Of a DNA stretch of 42,720 nt, positions 40,842-42,720 are shown piece by piece. How positions within the stretch are numbered: the first letter of the stretch is position 1; each line of letters starts with the position of its first letter. Below the pieces are notes generated by a model, which saw only the letters and a program-made list of their open reading frames with translations, had not been told where the DNA came from and did no database searches. The stretch comes from CAUYUA01 sp963575675. GTDB lineage: Bacteria; Pseudomonadota; Alphaproteobacteria; Azospirillales; Azospirillaceae. Location of the stretch: NCBI GenBank assembly GCA_963575675.1, contig CAUYUA010000205.1:1-42720 (forward strand), read 5' to 3'. The position numbers were made by a program, and so were the translations under genes.

Positions 40842-42720
40842 ATGTTCGGCATAGCGATCCCTCAAGGACTCCTGGTTTTGCTGGCGAGTTTCGGCTTGCT
40901 GGGATCATCGGTCGCCGAGCCGCTCAATTATCAAGCTGTCACCAACCATGTCACGGCCTCTTTGGTCAGCGAAGTCGTCGAAGTCGCGCCTCAAGGGATG
41001 TTTCGAATCGGATTGAGGCTGATCATCCGCGACGGATGGCATGTGTATTGGCGCAATCCCGGAGATTCCGGTTTACCGCCGACTCTTGATTGGGCGCCCA
41101 CCACCGGCGCGACCGTTGGCCCCATCTCTTTCCCTGCGCCGCATAAAATTCCTGTCGGAACTCTGACAAATTATGGCTACGCCCACGAAGTCCTTTATCC
41201 CGTCGCAGTTTCCCTTGATGGCGCCCGTTCCATCGGAGACGTCGTTTCTTTAAAGGTTCACGCCCGTTGGTTGGTCTGCGCTGAAATGTGCGTGCCGGAA
41301 GAGGCGGATTTGGGGCTCAATCTTCTGGTCGCCGCACAAGCCGAACCTCACCCGGATCACCAAGCTTTATTTGTCCGCGCCGACAGCGCCATGCCCGTGT
41401 CTCTGCCGCCGGGAGCCGTTGCTGAATTCGAACACGCCGTTTCCGGGCAAATTCGGCTCTCTGTCGCACCTTTGCCCGCCGCATGGGTCGGGAGCAACCG
41501 CGAAATCGAGTTCTTCTCCTCCGAAGTCGGCGCATTGGACCTTGCCGCGCCCCAAAAGCACTCGATTCGCCCTCTGCCTTCAAGTCCTTCCGGAGAAGCG
41601 CTTGTTCGCTTGACCCTTGACATGCGCGCCGCTCAAGATTGGAACAACCGTAAACTTGAGGGCGTTTTGGCGCTTGAAGACCCGACCAAAACCGGGACAA
41701 GGCGCGTCCTGGACATCGCCGCTTCTTCCAAACACGCTTCTTTCGCCTCTGAAGACCTTGCCTCCGAGGACCAAGAGCAGACCACTTTGCTCTCTGCTTT
41801 GTTGCTGGCTCTGATCGGCGGAGCTTTGCTTAACTTGATGCCTTGCGTCTTTCCGGTTCTATGCCTCAAGACCCTCAGCGTGGTTGACGCGGCTCGTCAC
41901 ACGCCATGGCAAGTCCGCGTCCACGCTCTTGTCTACACGGCGGGAATTTTGCTTGGATTCGCAACGATCGGCGGTTCTTTGCTCATTCTTCGCGCTGGCG
42001 GCTCTCTCATCGGCTGGGGGTTTCAGCTTCAATCTCCCACCACCGTCATTCTCCTCGCCTATCTTCTTTTTGCCGTCGGCCTCAACCTTTCCGACGTCTT
42101 CACCGTTGGCCACGGAATGGTTAGTCTCGGGAGCGGCCTCGCCGCCAAGCGGGGGCTGGCGGGTTCTTTCTTCACCGGGCTCTTGGCTGTTGTCGTCGCC
42201 ACCCCTTGCACCGCTCCTTTTATGGGCGCGGCGATTGGCTTTGCTCTTTCCCAATCTCCTTGGACAGCGATGAGCGTTTTTCTCGCTTTGGGATTGGGTC
42301 TTGCGTTGCCTTATTTGCTTCTTGGGTTTTGTCCCGGTTTATTGCGCTTTCTTCCTCGCCCCAATGTTTGGATGTTGCGGCTGAAACAGCTTCTTGCGTT
42401 TCCGATGTACGCTTCCGCCGCTTGGTTGGTCTGGGTCTTCAGTCTGCAAGTCGGGGCTTCCGGAGTCCTTTTTGCTTTAAGCGGCGGCGTCGCTATTGCC
42501 TTTTCCGCATGGTCTTATGAGGCGTCTCGCAACACGCGGCGTCCGTGGCGATGGACGGGGAACGCGGCGATGGCGATTGGATTGGCGACGGCTTTGGGAT
42601 TGGCGCATATCGCGACGTCTCCGGATGGGGAAGAGGGCGCGATGGCCCCGCGATTGGTTTGGGAGCCCTACACTGAGGCGCGGTTGGCGACGTTGCGGGA
42701 GCAGAATAGGCCGGTTTTTG
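40842..42720 (+). CDS. DsbD/ScsB-type thiol:disulfide reductase, 3' part outside window
   Basis: 626 codons visible. A signal peptide (to about residue 25) leads a periplasmic N-terminal domain with CAEMC (near 146-150), like the ScsB/DsbD alpha domain. From about residue 320 there are at least seven hydrophobic segments of a DsbD transmembrane domain with its two electron-carrying cysteines in LMPCVFPV (about 333) and VVATPCTAPF (about 454). The frame is open at the window end, where a thioredoxin-like domain would follow. Such proteins pass electrons from cytosolic thioredoxin to periplasmic partners for copper tolerance or cytochrome c maturation. CpxA-type regulators are not nearby. GAGAG precedes the ATG. 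Confidence 0.88.
   Translation, partial: MFGIAIPQGLLVLLASFGLLGSSVAEPLNYQAVTNHVTASLVSEVVEVAPQGMFRIGLRLIIRDGWHVYWRNPGDSGLPPTLDWAPTTGATVGPISFPAPHKIPVGTLTNYGYAHEVLYPVAVSLDGARSIGDVVSLKVHARWLVCAEMCVPEEADLGLNLLVAAQAEPHPDHQALFVRADSAMPVSLPPGAVAEFEHAVSGQIRLSVAPLPAAWVGSNREIEFFSSEVGALDLAAPQKHSIRPLPSSPSGEALVRLTLDMRAAQDWNNRKLEGVLALEDPTKTGTRRVLDIAASSKHASFASEDLASEDQEQTTLLSALLLALIGGALLNLMPCVFPVLCLKTLSVVDAARHTPWQVRVHALVYTAGILLGFATIGGSLLILRAGGSLIGWGFQLQSPTTVILLAYLLFAVGLNLSDVFTVGHGMVSLGSGLAAKRGLAGSFFTGLLAVVVATPCTAPFMGAAIGFALSQSPWTAMSVFLALGLGLALPYLLLGFCPGLLRFLPRPNVWMLRLKQLLAFPMYASAAWLVWVFSLQVGASGVLFALSGGVAIAFSAWSYEASRNTRRPWRWTGNAAMAIGLATALGLAHIATSPDGEEGAMAPRLVWEPYTEARLATLREQNRPVF

Overview
The window looks like chromosomal DNA of a free-living, flagellated alphaproteobacterium, most likely Rhodospirillales-like. 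The UvrA, L28, IF-3, FliJ and phasin sequences have an alphaproteobacterial look, thrS sits directly beside infC, and a bestrophin-like (DUF4239) protein, GTP-dependent PEPCK, a CheW-like protein, FliJ and a PHB-type phasin fit a motile heterotroph that stores polyester. The lineage is inferred from protein motifs only; no rRNA or tRNA gene was seen.

Layout. 1-1531: an EAL-domain protein cut by the window edge, then a MoeB/ThiF adenylyltransferase. 2076-6014: a sugar or surface-glycan cluster on the plus strand (family 2 glycosyltransferase, sugar-nucleotide epimerase/dehydratase, split transketolase). 6418-14037: pckG, a pentapeptide-repeat protein, aspartate aminotransferase, an SH3-domain envelope protein, a D-2-hydroxyacid dehydrogenase and a lone phage-tail-like gene. 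14333-16518: a Ser/Thr kinase fused to a universal-stress domain, with a metallophosphoesterase 2 nt upstream. 16780-20730: thrS, infC (probable AUA start) and a radical SAM protein. 21256-24990: a PhnD-like sensor lipid-side protein, a hybrid-free PAS histidine kinase and a DUF4239 membrane protein. 25280-27894: phasin, rpmB and a CorA-like transporter. 28088-29458: a MITE with an IS630 element inserted at its end. 29417-33687: a protein with repeated CheW-like segments, GtrA, CobO and DapA. 33712-42720: lytic transglycosylase, an unknown secreted protein, uvrA, fliJ and the first two thirds of a DsbD-type reductase.

The most unusual content is not in the genes but between them. Two interspersed families dominate. 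Family B is a palindrome of about 40-110 bp (12 copies, here B1-B12), nearly always within 60 nt after a stop codon or overlapping it. Its outer stem sequence differs from copy to copy while the pairing is kept, its T-rich flank resembles an intrinsic terminator, and its core (AACACAGTCCCTGG or its complement) is conserved. Family A is a MITE of about 185-240 bp (4 copies, R1-R4) with 20-plus bp terminal inverted repeats beginning TATACTC and a central GGCC hairpin; it also prefers gene 3' ends. Several genes have taken their last codons, or their first, from these repeats. A related G-run/TTATTCGC hairpin module occurs at 27950-28002 and as a 27-bp perfect inverted repeat at 32586-32712. Together they make a system of mobile or multiplying 3'-end elements that deserves genome-wide analysis.
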